Part shown: piece by piece, positions 22,598 to 34,174 of the stretch
Layout of the letters: each line of letters starts with the position of its first letter
How positions within the stretch are numbered: the stretch's first letter is position 1
Assembly (NCBI GenBank): GCA_001414485.1
Contig: LLEY01000029.1
Coordinates: forward strand, 124,001 to 188,000
Direction of reading: 5' to 3'
From: Calycina herbarum
Lineage: Eukaryota; Ascomycota; Leotiomycetes; Helotiales; Pezizellaceae
DNA: 64,000 bases
Made by a program: the position numbers and the translations under genes
The notes under the pieces: generated by a model
The model's database searches: none
What the model was told of the DNA's origin: nothing
What the model saw: only the letters and a program-made list of their open reading frames with translations

Positions 22598-25418
22598 ATG
22601 GGTCGAGGAGGAAAACGAGTAAGTCATTGCGACTCCTCTATCAAGCATCATCTAACAAAATAAATAGGGTGGTCGTGGTGGTCGAGGCCGTGGTCGCGGG
22701 GGCGGGGACCGTCGCGGGGGTGAGGACAATCGAGTCAGCTTCGACAAGGTCACGAAGGAGAACGAGCGCCTCGAAGGATATTACAATGATGTGCTTGGTC
22801 TTCCAAAGGTAGAGCAGGAGGAGTTCTGGGAGGCATACAAGAGAGAATTGCCCAACAGTTTCCGTTTCACTGGGTCAAAAGGGTATGTCCCCAGGCGAAA
22901 AAAAAAAAGAAAATTCGAATCTTAGCTCGCAAGCGTTCAAAGCACTCGAATGGGGGAGTAATGGCATGCTGACTGAATTTGTAGACATGCGCTAGCTGTC
23001 CAAACCCAATTGAAAGAGCGATACGTTCCCGAAATCTCCAAAATCACCCACTTCAATGGACAAACCGTCGAGCCACCAAAACCCGTTTCGTGGTATCCAG
23101 ATGAGCTCGCTTGGTGGATGACGACGCCGAAAAACGTGGTTCGCAAGTTCCCACCCTTCGCCTCCTTCCAAAAGTTCTTGGTTTCGGAAACAAGTGTTGG
23201 AAATATCAGTCGACAAGAGGTGGTCAGCATGATCCCACCATTGGTGATGGATTTACAACCTGGAATGACTGTGTTGGATATGTGTGCTGCACCAGGTAGT
23301 AAGGCTGCTCAATTGCTCGAGATGGTACACAGAGGGGAGGAGGCTCGCGTCCACAAAGCTCTCCGACACTTTGCAACGGAGGATGGCCGAGAAGTGAGCC
23401 CTGGTCCCGGAATCAAAGGAGATGAGTTGGAGGTTGAAGTTGATACAAGCGACAACGGCAGAGCTACCGGACTCCTTATCGCCAACGACAACGATTATAA
23501 ACGCAGTCACATGTTAATTCATCAGCTCAAGCGGTTATCGTCTCCAAATTTGATTGTCACTAACCACGATGCTACCATGTATCCGTCCATTAAATTACCC
23601 CCCACGCCAGAAAACCCAGCATTGAATCGATACTTGAAATTTGACAGAATTTTGGCCGATGTGCCTTGTTCTGGGGATGGAACATTGAGAAAAAACGTCA
23701 ACTTGTGGAAAGACTGGACTCCTGGAAATGCCATTGGACTACACATGACACAAGTGCGTATCCTTGTTCGGGCTCTTCAGATGCTCAAGGTCGGGGGACG
23801 TGTAGTCTATTCGACCTGTAGTATGAATCCCGTGGAGAATGAAGCAGTCATTGTAGCTGCAATTGAAAGATGTGGTGGGCTTGAGAAAGTAAAACTTCTC
23901 CCTACCGATGATCAGTTGCCACTGCTGAAGAGAAATCCTGGTTTGAAATCCTGGACGGTGATGGATAAGGCTGGTAAAACCTGGTCCGACTTTGCTGAAG
24001 TTGAAAAGTACAACTCCGAGAATGGATCAACCTACGCATCCGAGAAGCTTTTATCAACCATGTTTGCACCTTCTCCCTCCGCAGATGAAATCCCGCTTGA
24101 GAGATGTATGCGAGTATATGCGCATCAGCAGGACACAGGTGGATTTTTCATTTCAATACTAGAGAAATTGTCCGAATTCAAGGCAAAACCCGAGTCGGAA
24201 TCGAAGAAAGGAGAACCAAAACCTCCAATTAGCGCAATTGTTGACGAAATCGAATCCATGCCTGCGCCAATTGAGGGTGGAAGTGTTATCCCAAAGATAA
24301 ATGCCGCCGATGCTCTGACTGGGCCTTCTGCTCCAATTGCAGACGAGCTTACACCCACACCGGTAGCACGCCAGAACCAGCCAGCTCCAGATACTATCTC
24401 TAATTGGAAGAAGCGATCTGCTAATAAAGTCGAGGGATTAGAAATTGACGGAGTTGTATCGACAAAGAAGCTCAAGTCAATAGATGGCGGGGATGAGGTA
24501 GCCGAACCAGGTTTGCAAGACCGACAAGTTCATTTCCCTCCCCCTCCAGCTGCAAAGGTCGAACCAACGAATGATGTTGTCGATATTCCTGATGTGATTA
24601 TTCCCCAACCACAAGTTCGTGCAAATCGAAACCGAAATGCGCAACAGTTCGAGGAGCCCTTCAAATACATCGTCGGCGATCACGCAGAAGTCCAAATCAT
24701 CGAAAAGTTCTACGAATTATCACCACGGTTCCCAAGAGACCGTTTCCTAGTACGAAATGCTGAGGGCGAACCAGCCAAGACAATTTACTATACCTCAAAA
24801 CTCATTCGCGACATTCTCACAGAAAACGAAGGAAAGGGAATCAAGTTCATCCACGGCGGTGTCCGCATGTTCATGAAGCAAGATGTCCAAGGAGAAGGAG
24901 TCTGCAGATGGAGAATCCAATCCGAAGGAATGCCCATCCTAGAAGGCTACGTCGGAATTGACCGTGTCGTCCGACTCTACAAGAAAGAAACCCTCCGCAA
25001 GCTCCTCATCGAAATGTTCCCCAAGGTCACTGACGACCACTGGAAAAACCTGGGTGAGATTGGTGAACGAGTAAGAGATATCGGTATGGGATGTTGTGTT
25101 CTCCGTATCGAACCTAGTGACGACAAAGATGGGTTCCAGGAACGTATGGTTCTTCCGCTTTGGAGAAGTCTGCATTCTTTAAACTTGATGTTAGCAAAGG
25201 AGGATCGAACGGCGATGTTGTTGAGGATTTTCAATGATACTACGCCGCTTGTTAATAACTCTAATACTTCGAAACAAGGAAAGAAGCCAGAAGCTGCGGA
25301 TGCCAAGGTTGAGGGAGAGATTAAGTCCGAGGAAGGGGCTGATGCTGCACCAGTGGAGCCAACAACGGAAACGGATGTCGACGTGAAGGAAGATGCAACC
25401 AAAACTGAGGATGCTTAG
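22598..25418 (+). CDS. trm4: tRNA (cytosine-5) methyltransferase, Trm4/Ncl1 (NSUN2) family
   Basis: Three exons: 22598-22618 (seven codons), 22668-22882 and 22985-25418; introns of 49 and 102 bp keep frame. The N-terminus is an RGG-rich tail (GGRGGRGRGRGGGDRRGG), as in many eukaryotic homologues. SAM-binding motif I is VLDMCAAPGSKAAQLLEM, motif IV is ILADVPCSGDGTLRKN with the product-release Cys, and motif VI is VYSTCSMNPVENEAVI with the catalytic Cys. The enzyme makes m5C at several tRNA positions in the nucleus. About 889 residues, with an extended acidic C-terminal tail. It is the most conserved gene of the window and intact. Confidence 0.96.
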
Positions 25419-25784
25419 ATATATATGGTGGGCGGAGTTTCATGGGATCTTTTCTGGAGATGGCTGGGATCTGTTTATTGCATTGGCTGCTAGTAGGTAG
25501 CTACATAAAGAATCACATCGACGAAGGATAGGAAAATGAAAAATGTACTTATTCTTATCTCAGTCCTTTGCAGTTCCAGTCTTTGCTCTACGTAGTAGAT
25601 TCAGCAATATAACTCTTCATAGTTGGTAAATAAATGATACCAGTTCATTTCATTAGGTACTGAGGGTCTACTTCCTTGTCGTTAGTCAGCGTAGCATCCT
25701 TGAGCCTCTCAGGCTCTCCAGGCTGCATCTCAAGCCCCCATTCCCAACTAGTCCATCTCAACGGCCAAACATCATTTCATCACC
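25419..25784. other. Intergenic, no gene seen
   Basis: 3' flank of trm4 and promoter of the HET gene. Confidence 0.5.
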
Positions 25785-27725
25785 ATGGAAAACTCTCAGC
25801 CCTACCCATACAAACCCCTTACCGAGCCAGATAGCATACGACTGCTTTGTCTCAGTCCGGTCTCAACTGGAACAGACGTTCTGGAAGTCAGCTTAGTTCA
25901 CACAACTTTCTCAAAGTGCGATGTCGATATTATCGACAGCTACACGGCTCTTTCGTATGTTTGGGGTGATGCAACGAAGCTCAAGATGATACATGTCGAC
26001 TCGGTACCTGTCACCGTCACTTCAAACCTCCACGACGCTCTTTACGACATCCGAGACGATACACGCGTACTGAGGTTGTGGGTCGATGCTTTGTGTATCA
26101 ATCAAATCGACAACGAGGAAAAGGCCATACAAGTCAACATGATGAGTAAAATATATATGAATGCCCTCCATACAATAATATATCTTGGTCCTGGTATCCC
26201 CGTTCACACGCAAACGCTACCCCAAGATATAATTCCATGGTATACCCTATCCGCAATGTTCCACTCCCAGTGGTTTAGGCGTGTGTGGGTTTTCCAGGAA
26301 TTTGTTTTGTCGAAAGACCCATGGCTTCAATTTGGTTCTACTCGGTGGAGGTGGGGGGTTGTCAAGCGGAACATAGACCCCCAAAACATCTCTGCAACCC
26401 CTCAATTGAGACACGTCGCTCCGTTAGTCGGCTCGAGCAGTGCTCTCATGAGGGAGATGGATGTTGCACGAAAAGACTACCGTGGCAAAACCCCTCAGAA
26501 GCAGACTTTACTAAGGCTTTTGCAACTCAGACGTGGATTGGGTGCCACCGACCCTAGGGACATGGTGTTCGCCCAAATCTCCATTGCATATGACAAATAT
26601 ACCATCAGGACCGATTACACCAGAGAATGCTTCGAAATTTATAATGATTTTGCCACCAATCAGATTCTGAAAGATGGTACTTATAAATTGTTGCTTAATG
26701 TTGGAGACACTAAATCACCAAATCAAATGCCAGGCTTGGCGTCATGGGCTCCCGACTGGCGACATTTCCAACCGCTGGACGTGGCACAATTGAAACATTT
26801 GTTTCGTCTGGAGCTTTCCTTTAGAAACCCCCGGATCCCGTTTGGAGGAGAAGGGCTGCTATTCGGGGCGTTTACAATAGTTCGAAAACCTATGTTGCTT
26901 GCTTGTGTTGGACGCCGAAAGGAATACATAAAGAAAATCCGACAACCATTGACTTACTACCACTCTGAGGGTTCTTTGGACAAGGATTTCCGGTCTACGT
27001 TGGAACGTCTGATTTTGCAGGAGCGAGAACAAGTTTCCACAAATCATCGAGCACTTGAGGAGTTTAAAGAGCTTTATGTCAACATCATTAAAACCTGGCG
27101 AGAAACGCTCGACCTTGACATACCCAACTTGAGTGAAATTTGGCAGTCAAATCACTTGCGATACCTATTCGGCTTCCTTAAAGAAGTTTATTCTTCTCCA
27201 AATCCCTTAACTATACCACACATTAGACGTATGTTGGTCAGCGATGCCATAGTTGCTTCCTACCTGGGCCCCTTCTGCGACCTTTTGAAAGACCGGAAGT
27301 TAGCGCAGATGTCAAATTATTCCATTGCTCTTGTACCCAAGGACGCCAATTATGGTGATTTTATATTGTATTCTTGTTCCCAAGAGGAGTTATCACAGGA
27401 AAGAGAACCATTTCTTCTCCATACAAGACAAGAACTCAGTACCCCTGTTGCCGATGCTGCGATTAAGCTTCAGTTTGACCAGCGTTTAAACCCGTTATTG
27501 AGAAAAGCCTCCATGGTCGAGTTTCCGTCTGTAGAACACTGCACTTTCATCGGTTTAACTTACATGGACCATACCCGGCTTGACGAAACTGCCTACGGCG
27601 AAAAGGGTAGCCATTTGGACCCTTTGAAAGATGCTAGCCGGAGACTGCTTTCGGCTTCATCCAGTCTTAAGACTACTCTTTCGGAGCCTAAGTTTGGCCC
27701 AGTTACTATTTTTGCTATACACTAG
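25785..27725 (+). CDS. HET-domain protein (heterokaryon incompatibility type)
   Basis: A single 646-codon exon. The HET core is present in order: YTALSYVWGDATKLKMIHVD, then NLHDALYDIRDD, LRLWVDALCINQIDNEEKA, and QVNMMSKIYMNALHTIIYLG, followed further on by WFRRVWVFQEFVLSK and RRGLGATDPRDMVFA. These proteins trigger cell death or non-self responses after fusion of unlike hyphae, but most genomic copies have no tested role. The C-terminal 350 residues show no second domain I recognise. No stop or frameshift is seen. Confidence 0.93.
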   Translation: MENSQPYPYKPLTEPDSIRLLCLSPVSTGTDVLEVSLVHTTFSKCDVDIIDSYTALSYVWGDATKLKMIHVDSVPVTVTSNLHDALYDIRDDTRVLRLWVDALCINQIDNEEKAIQVNMMSKIYMNALHTIIYLGPGIPVHTQTLPQDIIPWYTLSAMFHSQWFRRVWVFQEFVLSKDPWLQFGSTRWRWGVVKRNIDPQNISATPQLRHVAPLVGSSSALMREMDVARKDYRGKTPQKQTLLRLLQLRRGLGATDPRDMVFAQISIAYDKYTIRTDYTRECFEIYNDFATNQILKDGTYKLLLNVGDTKSPNQMPGLASWAPDWRHFQPLDVAQLKHLFRLELSFRNPRIPFGGEGLLFGAFTIVRKPMLLACVGRRKEYIKKIRQPLTYYHSEGSLDKDFRSTLERLILQEREQVSTNHRALEEFKELYVNIIKTWRETLDLDIPNLSEIWQSNHLRYLFGFLKEVYSSPNPLTIPHIRRMLVSDAIVASYLGPFCDLLKDRKLAQMSNYSIALVPKDANYGDFILYSCSQEELSQEREPFLLHTRQELSTPVADAAIKLQFDQRLNPLLRKASMVEFPSVEHCTFIGLTYMDHTRLDETAYGEKGSHLDPLKDASRRLLSASSSLKTTLSEPKFGPVTIFAIH

Positions 27726-27860
27726 GGGTCTTGCTGCAGTATCAAGGGTACGTTTTCTTACACTGTTCTTGTTGAAATCGAGGTTTCTTCCTTTGTTTGA
27801 TGTCTTAGATCTAATGGCCCGCAGTTTTTCCCCCATTGTGTTTGTAGCATCAATTTTAGA

Positions 27861-27990
27861 CGAGGCATGTGTGAAGTGTGTATTCAAATCAAATAGGTAT
27901 CATTTCATGCTAACCGCTCGCAGAATTCCGTGCAGTTATGCTGAACAAAACCCTCCATCTCCCTTCCTTGTACAGGGGTGCTGCAGAACA
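27861..27990 (-). repeat. Copy 1 of a duplicated 3' flank
   Basis: The run GGTATCATTTCATGCTAACC and the 110 bp after it, up to the TCCCTCC end, match 28709-28845 (GGTATCATTTCATGCTAACT) with moderate divergence. It lies 110 bp past the stop of the broken gene at 28102-28524. Confidence 0.8.
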
Positions 27991-28101
27991 ACCATTCCCT
28001 CCTTCCCTTGTAGCCTGATGATGGTGTAATGATCCCTAGAAGCTGAGTTGAGGGAAACGAAGAAAACGAGCGGTTGGTGGGATCGAGGGAGACTTGAGGC
28101 T

Positions 28102-28524
28102 TCAGGTGGCCGGGGTGTAGAGACCAAACAGGACAGCGGCGAGCAAGGCGATGATACTGGCACAGAGCGAACATGGCCAGCTTTGGAAGTCGGCCGCGAA
28201 GATTGAGGTAGTGGCGGCAATTACTGGAGTGGGCATCGGCTTCGCTAGGGGTCGTTGTGGAATTCTAGCTTCGAGGATTGCCATTTCGCCCATGGCCTCG
28301 TCGATGCCTTGTTGTAAGCTAAGGTCATTTGTCGAATGTTCCTTGTGACCCTTTCTCTCCGCCTTCACGTTCTTCTTCAATTCCCGAATCCATTACTCTA
28401 AACTCTCTTGTGTATGTTCCTTCGCCTTCCAACCCTCCAACACTACCTTCTGTAGCTTATCAGTACGCTCCTGTATTGCGGCAATTTTGTTCGCTGTGTC
28501 CTCAAGATCCATGTTCTTGCTCAT
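28102..28524 (-). pseudogene. Coiled-coil/membrane protein gene with in-frame TAA
   Basis: From MSKNMDLEDTANKIAA the frame runs as a coiled coil (IQERTDKLQKVVLEGWKAKE), meets TAA at 28393-28395, and carries on in the same frame as WIRELKKNVKAERKGHKE to a C-terminal hydrophobic segment (CSLCASIIALLAAVLFGLY). PTPVIAATTS before the membrane segment matches PTPVVIATTT in the next gene, and their 3' flanks are duplicated, so it is a tandem paralogue. Compared with 29090-30085 it lacks the Cys-rich tail. CAA-to-TAA would explain the stop; a 72-bp in-frame intron cannot be excluded but has no branch site. Confidence 0.65.
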
Positions 28525-28708
28525 GACGATGGCAGATGTATTGTCGATGTTTGCTTTGTTGTGGGCGGGGGTGTGGTTGTGAGTGATAGCAGAGAGGAAA
28601 GACAAATTCTGCGAGATTGATGGATGGTCGGTGGCTAGGCGCTTAAATTTACACATGAGGAGTAAAATGGTTTACCAGAGATCTCACATCAATCATAGGT
28701 AGGGTGTC

Positions 28709-28845
28709 ACAAAGCATGTGTCAAGAATGTATTCGAATCAAATGGGTATCATTTCATGCTAACTGCGCCCAGAACTCCATGCAAGAAAGCAGAAACGAAA
28801 CTCCCATCCCTCTCACTTGACATATAACAGTGGAGGACAACCCCC
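28709..28845 (-). repeat. Copy 2 of a duplicated 3' flank
   Basis: Partner of 27861-27990; it lies about 245 bp past the stop of the gene at 29090-30085. Confidence 0.8.
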
Positions 28846-29089
28846 TCCACACTAGGTGTAAGCTCCTTCCACACTGTACATAATATGCAAACCCAAACCC
28901 ATTACAAACCAGGTATCAACCTTCCAACCGAGAATACATTAAAATCAAGTAATATTAAACTTCCAACCAAAGAAAAAAGAAAGAAAGAAAGAAAGAAAGA
29001 AAACGGAGATATTAATTACAAACGGACCTCAACCATGGGGACAAGACCCCCATTCAGAACAGCAAGACACGAAAACCAATGCCAGTCAA

Positions 29090-30085
29090 TTACGACATTT
29101 GATAATTCATCTGGAATCCGATGAAGAATCGTTCGTACTTGGCTAACTGGCAGAGGAGATCGTATCCGCAAGAAACAGCCGGCTCCACGTATTCGACATC
29201 GGGCCCTGTGCAAATGTGGTCCATGCAAACGGGAGCCACCACCGCCGCGAGGCGCGTGTATGCATCAGGGGACACCAATTCGAATAGAGGCGTGGGAGCA
29301 TCGACCAAAGGACAGAACCGGTACTCGAAGATGTGCTTGGCGAGTTGGAGGTTTTCACACCAAGGACCAAGAGACAACGAGGGAACCGCGGGACCGAACA
29401 AGTAGACGACCAGGGCATAAAGCCCGGCGAGAAGAGAACCGAACAAGACGACGAGGAGGGCCCAGAGCCAGTATGGCCAGCCGTTGTACTCGTTGGCGAG
29501 GGGGTTGGTCCAGGTGGTGGTGGTGGTGGTGGCGATGACGACGGGGGTTGGTGCAGAGACGACCTCGCTTGCGAGGACAGCAGTTGGTGGGGGGGTCTCT
29601 TGCTCCAAGCCCATTCGTTCCAGGACCTCTGAGGTCACTGGTGGTTGTTGCAGGGTGGTGGTAGCCTCGAGGCCTTTGATCCTCTCTCGTGCTACCTCCA
29701 ACTCCTCCTCCACCTCCATCCCCTTCTTCTTCCTCTCCTCCAACTCTCTCTCCACGACCTCCAGACGGCGAGATTGTTGAAGAGCATTGCTCTCAACAGA
29801 CTCCAACTTCTTCTTCGTCTCCTCCGACTCGGCCTCCAGGCGCCGGATGGTAGCCTGTAGGCTGATCACGATGGGATCAGCGAGGTCCAGCTGAGAGCCC
29901 TGAGGAGGCTGGTGGTATTGTTGGTTCGGGTGGGGGTGCGAGTAGAGGCCGGCGGTGGGGTGGCGGAAGCCCGACCCTTGACCAGCGTTGACTGGCGTGC
30001 TGTTGTTGTTGTAGGCCCCCGCGTCGCGATGGAAGCCGCGACGTTGTTGGCCGTAGCCGCTGCCATTCTGATACGGATAGCTCAT
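29090..30085 (-). CDS. Coiled-coil protein with C-terminal membrane segment (family A)
   Basis: The start is set at MSYPYQNGSGYGQQRR (30085) because residues before it read as CAC/CAA-rich leader. A Gly/Asn/Pro/Gln-rich head of about 80 residues comes first, then a coiled coil (IRRLEAESEETKKKLESVES, RRLEVVERELEERKKKG), a Thr/Pro linker, a membrane segment (WLWALLVVLFGSLLAGLYAL), and a tail with five Cys ending FFIGFQMNYQMS. The tail shares YTRLAAVVAPVCMDH and SCGYDLLCQLAKY with the gene at 4313-5596. The role is unknown. A GAAA microsatellite (28978-29001) lies downstream. Confidence 0.8.
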   Translation of the reverse strand: MSYPYQNGSGYGQQRRGFHRDAGAYNNNSTPVNAGQGSGFRHPTAGLYSHPHPNQQYHQPPQGSQLDLADPIVISLQATIRRLEAESEETKKKLESVESNALQQSRRLEVVERELEERKKKGMEVEEELEVARERIKGLEATTTLQQPPVTSEVLERMGLEQETPPPTAVLASEVVSAPTPVVIATTTTTTWTNPLANEYNGWPYWLWALLVVLFGSLLAGLYALVVYLFGPAVPSLSLGPWCENLQLAKHIFEYRFCPLVDAPTPLFELVSPDAYTRLAAVVAPVCMDHICTGPDVEYVEPAVSCGYDLLCQLAKYERFFIGFQMNYQMS

Positions 30086-31255
30086 GGTGTGGTGGTGGTG
30101 GGAGGGTGTTGTTGTTGGGGTGGTTGTGGTTTGTTTGATTGTTTGATAGATGATTTGCTCGAGGAATTTTGTATCGTGTCGATGACGGGGAGAGAGAAAA
30201 AAAGAGGAAAGAGGTTGAGGGGACGACAAGATATATTTCTCGCGGGTGGGCACTATTCCAAATGCGGAAAGCTAAGCGAGATTGAGGGACGCTGGGTAAT
30301 TTTGGTTTTTTCGACAAATGTCGAGTGAATGAGTGCCCTAAAGTGGCAGGTCGCATAATTGTTCATCCGAGACTGATACATCCTGTGAGTTCATTCAGAC
30401 TATAGTGTTATCTGTTCCTTTTAGGCAATTACATTTGAAAGGGGGCCTTTACTAGATGCTAAAATAGAAGACATATTGCTTTCTATTGTGAAGGCATCGG
30501 ATAATGCAACTAGGGTCGTAAGTATTTGAGGGTACTTGGAGTAATACAATGATAATGCGTCACTTCCGTTGAACCGTTCCTCCGAATGAGATACTGTTTA
30601 CTTGTTTCTAGTAAAGTTCTCTAAAGTTCTTTGATTTTCAATTTAGCTTGTAAACGCTAATTTACTTTATTTTATTGCGCAGAAACGTTAAAGGTCTCGA
30701 TCTCTTATTTATTTCCAATTTGAATAATATAACTTTGTTATCTTTACTAAGTTATGATGAACTTTCTATTCCTAATGAATTTTATTTAATTTCTAATATT
30801 TGTTTACTTTCGATACTAGGTAGTAAACATAAAAGAAGTGTAATAACTTACGAGGAATACGACACCTCGAAAGAAGATACCGTAAAATCGATTTCATCAT
30901 TCAATGGAAGTTTCAACGTTTACTAAGAGTTACGTTCGATACATGTTACGAAGTTTGTTAAGGGTAACGAAGGAAATAAATGCAGATGTCCAGAAAACCA
31001 ACGCTCCATTTTATAGAGTAATAAACTGCCGTTCTGGTTGATTTGTTTAACACTTCTTGTAGAGAAATTCAGGCTCGAAATCACTTGTCTCCCAACTCAT
31101 ATAACCAAAGAAGGGCACCGTTCGTCATTCTTCGATATTATTAGATTAAAACAGTAAAGGAGTAATTGCAAAGCCTTAGAAGAACAGGAAACTCGATTCT
31201 CCTAAACCTTCTCGGCTGATAACAATTGACTTACCGATCTTTAAACAGCCAACCA
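30086..31255. other. Intergenic, partly AT-rich
   Basis: 30600-30960 is AT-rich with an 83-codon frame of AT-driven composition (many Leu, Ile, Ser, Asn), which looks like decayed repeat DNA, not a gene. Confidence 0.5.
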
Positions 31256-31940
31256 CCAGTAGTCGATTAACCAAGGGAATGCGATTTGCAGCGAAAGGCG
31301 AGATGGTCAGGCCCAGTTCAATATAATTGACCCCTCCAGCCAACCAAACAGCCATCCAGCCGTAGACAAATAACCAAAAAGGAATGCGACATGCAACAAA
31401 ACTCGCAGTATGTTGTCTGGCCTGCCCGTAGCCAAATAGCCAACCAAGATGCGATATGCAACAAGATTCAACCCAACTGGCCAGGTTAGTTGTACACCAG
31501 AATACAACCCTCCAACCAACTAAATACCTATCCAACCTTAGCTAAATAGCCAACCAAAATGCCATATGCAACAAAGCTAAATAACATAAACACCCAACCA
31601 GTCATTGACAGCCAGCCGTAGCTAAATAACCAAAAGAAATGGGATACGCAACAAAACCATATCACGCACCTCGTACAAAAAGTTAAACTTCACTGCCAGT
31701 TACCTAACCGTAGCTAATAAGCCAAAATAATGCGATATACAAAAAAGGGTTGATTTGGCGATAAAATGTCATAGCTGGCCTTCTCCGAATTTTCCAACCG
31801 TAGACAATTATCCAACGAAACAGCGATGTGCAACAAAAGTATTCCTGCTCAGATACCTTACCCACTAGAGTAAGAGTCCACGGCTATTCATCCAGCCGTA
31901 GCCTAATAACCAAACAAAACCAATGGAATGCGATAAATGG
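31256..31940 (+). repeat. Eight-copy degenerate repeat, about 40-bp core every 66-110 bp
   Basis: A core close to CCGTAGCTAAATAACCAAAA followed by ATGCGATATGCAACAAAA occurs at about 31256, 31360, 31426, 31536, 31616, 31708, 31798 and 31896. Spacers between cores are unlike each other. It is not coding. Confidence 0.85.
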
Positions 31941-32040
31941 TTATCGACATTCTCCTCAACGATCGGAAGCAAACATCAAATATGCGTTTCGACGTTCGAG
32001 ACGAAGTTGAATATCCTTTGTAAATTCTAGAGTTGAATAG

Positions 32041-32312
32041 AAGGACACACATTGGTTGACAGTTGTAAAGTCCAAGAGTGCTTTAGAGTTTATAGATAGG
32101 ACAAGAATTCAAGGGCCGCCTTGACTTCATAATGGGCTTTATAATTCGAAGGTAAGGTCAAGATTCCAGAGTACTCTTGAGTTAGTAAAGAACTCTACAG
32201 TTCAAATATTGGTTCAAAGTTCAAGAATAGGCTTGAATTCATAAGATGCTTCAAAATTCAAGGAAGAGATTGAGGTTAAAGAGTAGGTTGAAGTTCATAA
32301 ACCCTTGTTCCT
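32041..32312 (+). repeat. Degenerate tandem repeat, unit about 57-62 bp, 4-5 copies
   Basis: The phrase TCAAGAATAGGCTTGAATTC and its variants begin near 32071, 32102, 32159, 32221 and 32277, each followed by an ATAA-rich tail (for example ATAAGATGCTTCAAAATTCA). Confidence 0.7.
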
Positions 32313-32866
32313 ACTTCAAGAAATTGTCATTTATATTCTATGCTCACTTATATAATGAAATAATCAGCAGATATGAATCAACTCCCTATTCGCCACTTCC
32401 TCAAAGTCACGAAGCAATTCTTCACCTCCTGGGCCTAGTATAAAAGACTTAGAATGTACCAGTGTACATATTCCACGCTCTTTCGCTTATTTCTGAGGCT
32501 TATTTCTTAGTTCACGAGTTTCTCGTCAGTGATGTTCGACTACCACGACTTCTCAATGAACGCCACACTTGCACTTTCTGCACACTATGAAGACCATTTT
32601 CGCTTCAGTATGAAAGTCACTCTAGCGTCTTCACGGTATCTTCTCAGGGAAAGTGATGGTACAGCGATATAAAAAGAATCGGTAGACTTCAATGCAGAGA
32701 CTTGAGGTTGGACTGAAACCTTTTGAAAATTAGCTGTGAACACTTGATATTGGCTTGTTTTTAGAGCCTGGTGAGATTTCATACATTACAAGAAAACTTC
32801 TTTTCAACAAATGCAAATTTTTTACTACTGGAAAACTGTAAAGCACCCAAACTTCCCAAGGAGAAC

Positions 32867-33915
32867 TCAGTGCCAGTACTTCGGAGCAATGCCTTTAGTT
32901 TTTGCCCAGGCTTTCTCCAAAGCAAGTAAAACGTCCTCCGGCTAAGGACCTTTCTCCAGATCAACCAGGTTATCTTCTAGGTGCTTAACGCTTCAAGCCC
33001 CCACAATAATGGCATCGTCCTTCTCCTTCGCCATCATCGAATAATGTTCCATCCATCGCAACGCAACTTCCGCAATTGTTAGTCCATTCTTTTTCGCTGT
33101 GGCCTTGATGATATCCAACCCATCAAAATACTCATCGTGCCAATATCTTCCGTGATGCAGAGTGCCTTGAGCAATCTTTGGATCAAATCTGGATCCTGCT
33201 TCAAAGGTTTCCTGGTCTCGTGTGTACCGACCGGTCAAAAATCCTCCGGCAAGGGGTTGGAATGCGTAAAGTACAATACCGTAACGGCGAAGACAGGGGA
33301 ATGGTTCATCTTCGATGCGGCGTTGGAGAGCATGATAAACTCCTTGATAGACAGTTGGCTTGATCCATCCGTTTTTCTCGCAGATCTCGCGAATCTTTGC
33401 CACCTCCCAAGACATTTAGTTGCTGATTCCAAATCGCTTGAATTTCCCAGCAACGTACAGCTCGTTAATTGTCCTCGGCGTATCTTCGATGGGATTTGTG
33501 CGATCCGGTCCATGCAGATAGAACAAATCAACCTTCTCACACCCAAGAGCATTAACACAATCCGCAAAGCCCTGGCGAACCTCTTCTGGGGTATGCGTAT
33601 ATGAATGAGCTCCAGCTTTGACAACTTGTTTTGATGCGCCATTGGGATAAATCTTTATGCCTATTACGATACCGCGTTTTTGCCAGTCGCTTTCAGCCAG
33701 CATCTCTTCGCTGGTGCCGTTCCCATAAAGACGAGCGGAATAAATTTCATTGTGGCCCTGTGCTTGGAAGACGTCGATAATCTTGCCAGCTTCTTCGGCA
33801 GTGTGAACTCTGGCTCCAGGTGTATCTTCGAAAGAGATTAGAAATCGTAATTTTAAAGGTGCCTGAAGAACGTACACGGTTTACCAATTGTCATGGAACC
33901 AAACACAACCTTCAT
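32867..33915 (-). pseudogene. Aldo-keto reductase (AKR7-like) with three in-frame stops
   Basis: The start is MKVVFGSMTIGKP at 33915; an intron of about 68 bp (33810-33877, GTGTAC...CCAG) leads to VHTAEEAGKIIDVFQ. The body follows the AKR7 (aflatoxin-aldehyde reductase) pattern: GHNEIYSARLYGNGTSEE, DLFYLHGPDR, FGISN, NGWIKPTVYQGVYHAL, YAFQPLAGGFLTGRY, IIVGA, and APKYWH at the end. It is cut by TAA (33416-33418, at the Tyr of GISNY), TGA (32993-32995, at a Ser of IIVGASS) and TAG (32942-32944). No frameshift is needed. In ARLYG the usual Asp before the catalytic Tyr region also differs (IYSAR for VDTAR). It is a decayed oxidoreductase. Confidence 0.88.
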
Positions 33916-34174
33916 CGCTGTCTTTGATGATGTCTTGTGGTGGTTTTTGTCGAAAATTGAGTTGCTTGAGAATGTCCCGTGGTAAGATAAGCTAGGGGCA
34001 CAATAGAGGATGGTAGGTAAGAATTAAAACAAAACAGAACCATCAATTTCCCATCTTTATACTCTGTAGATATTTGATTGATTGCGATTCAATGGAGCTA
34101 CCGGACTTAGATCGAAGTTATGCTTAATCCCGTCTCGACTCCATTACCCCAAGGTCGCGGTCGTTAAGCGAGTA

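Noticed and set aside
29120..30330. Several plus-strand frames of 90-140 codons with Trp/Val/Gly runs
   Set aside because: Shadows of the coiled-coil gene on the minus strand and of its low-complexity codons.
31256..31940. CRISPR array
   Set aside because: Copies are degenerate, spacing is irregular and the genome is fungal; no cas genes.
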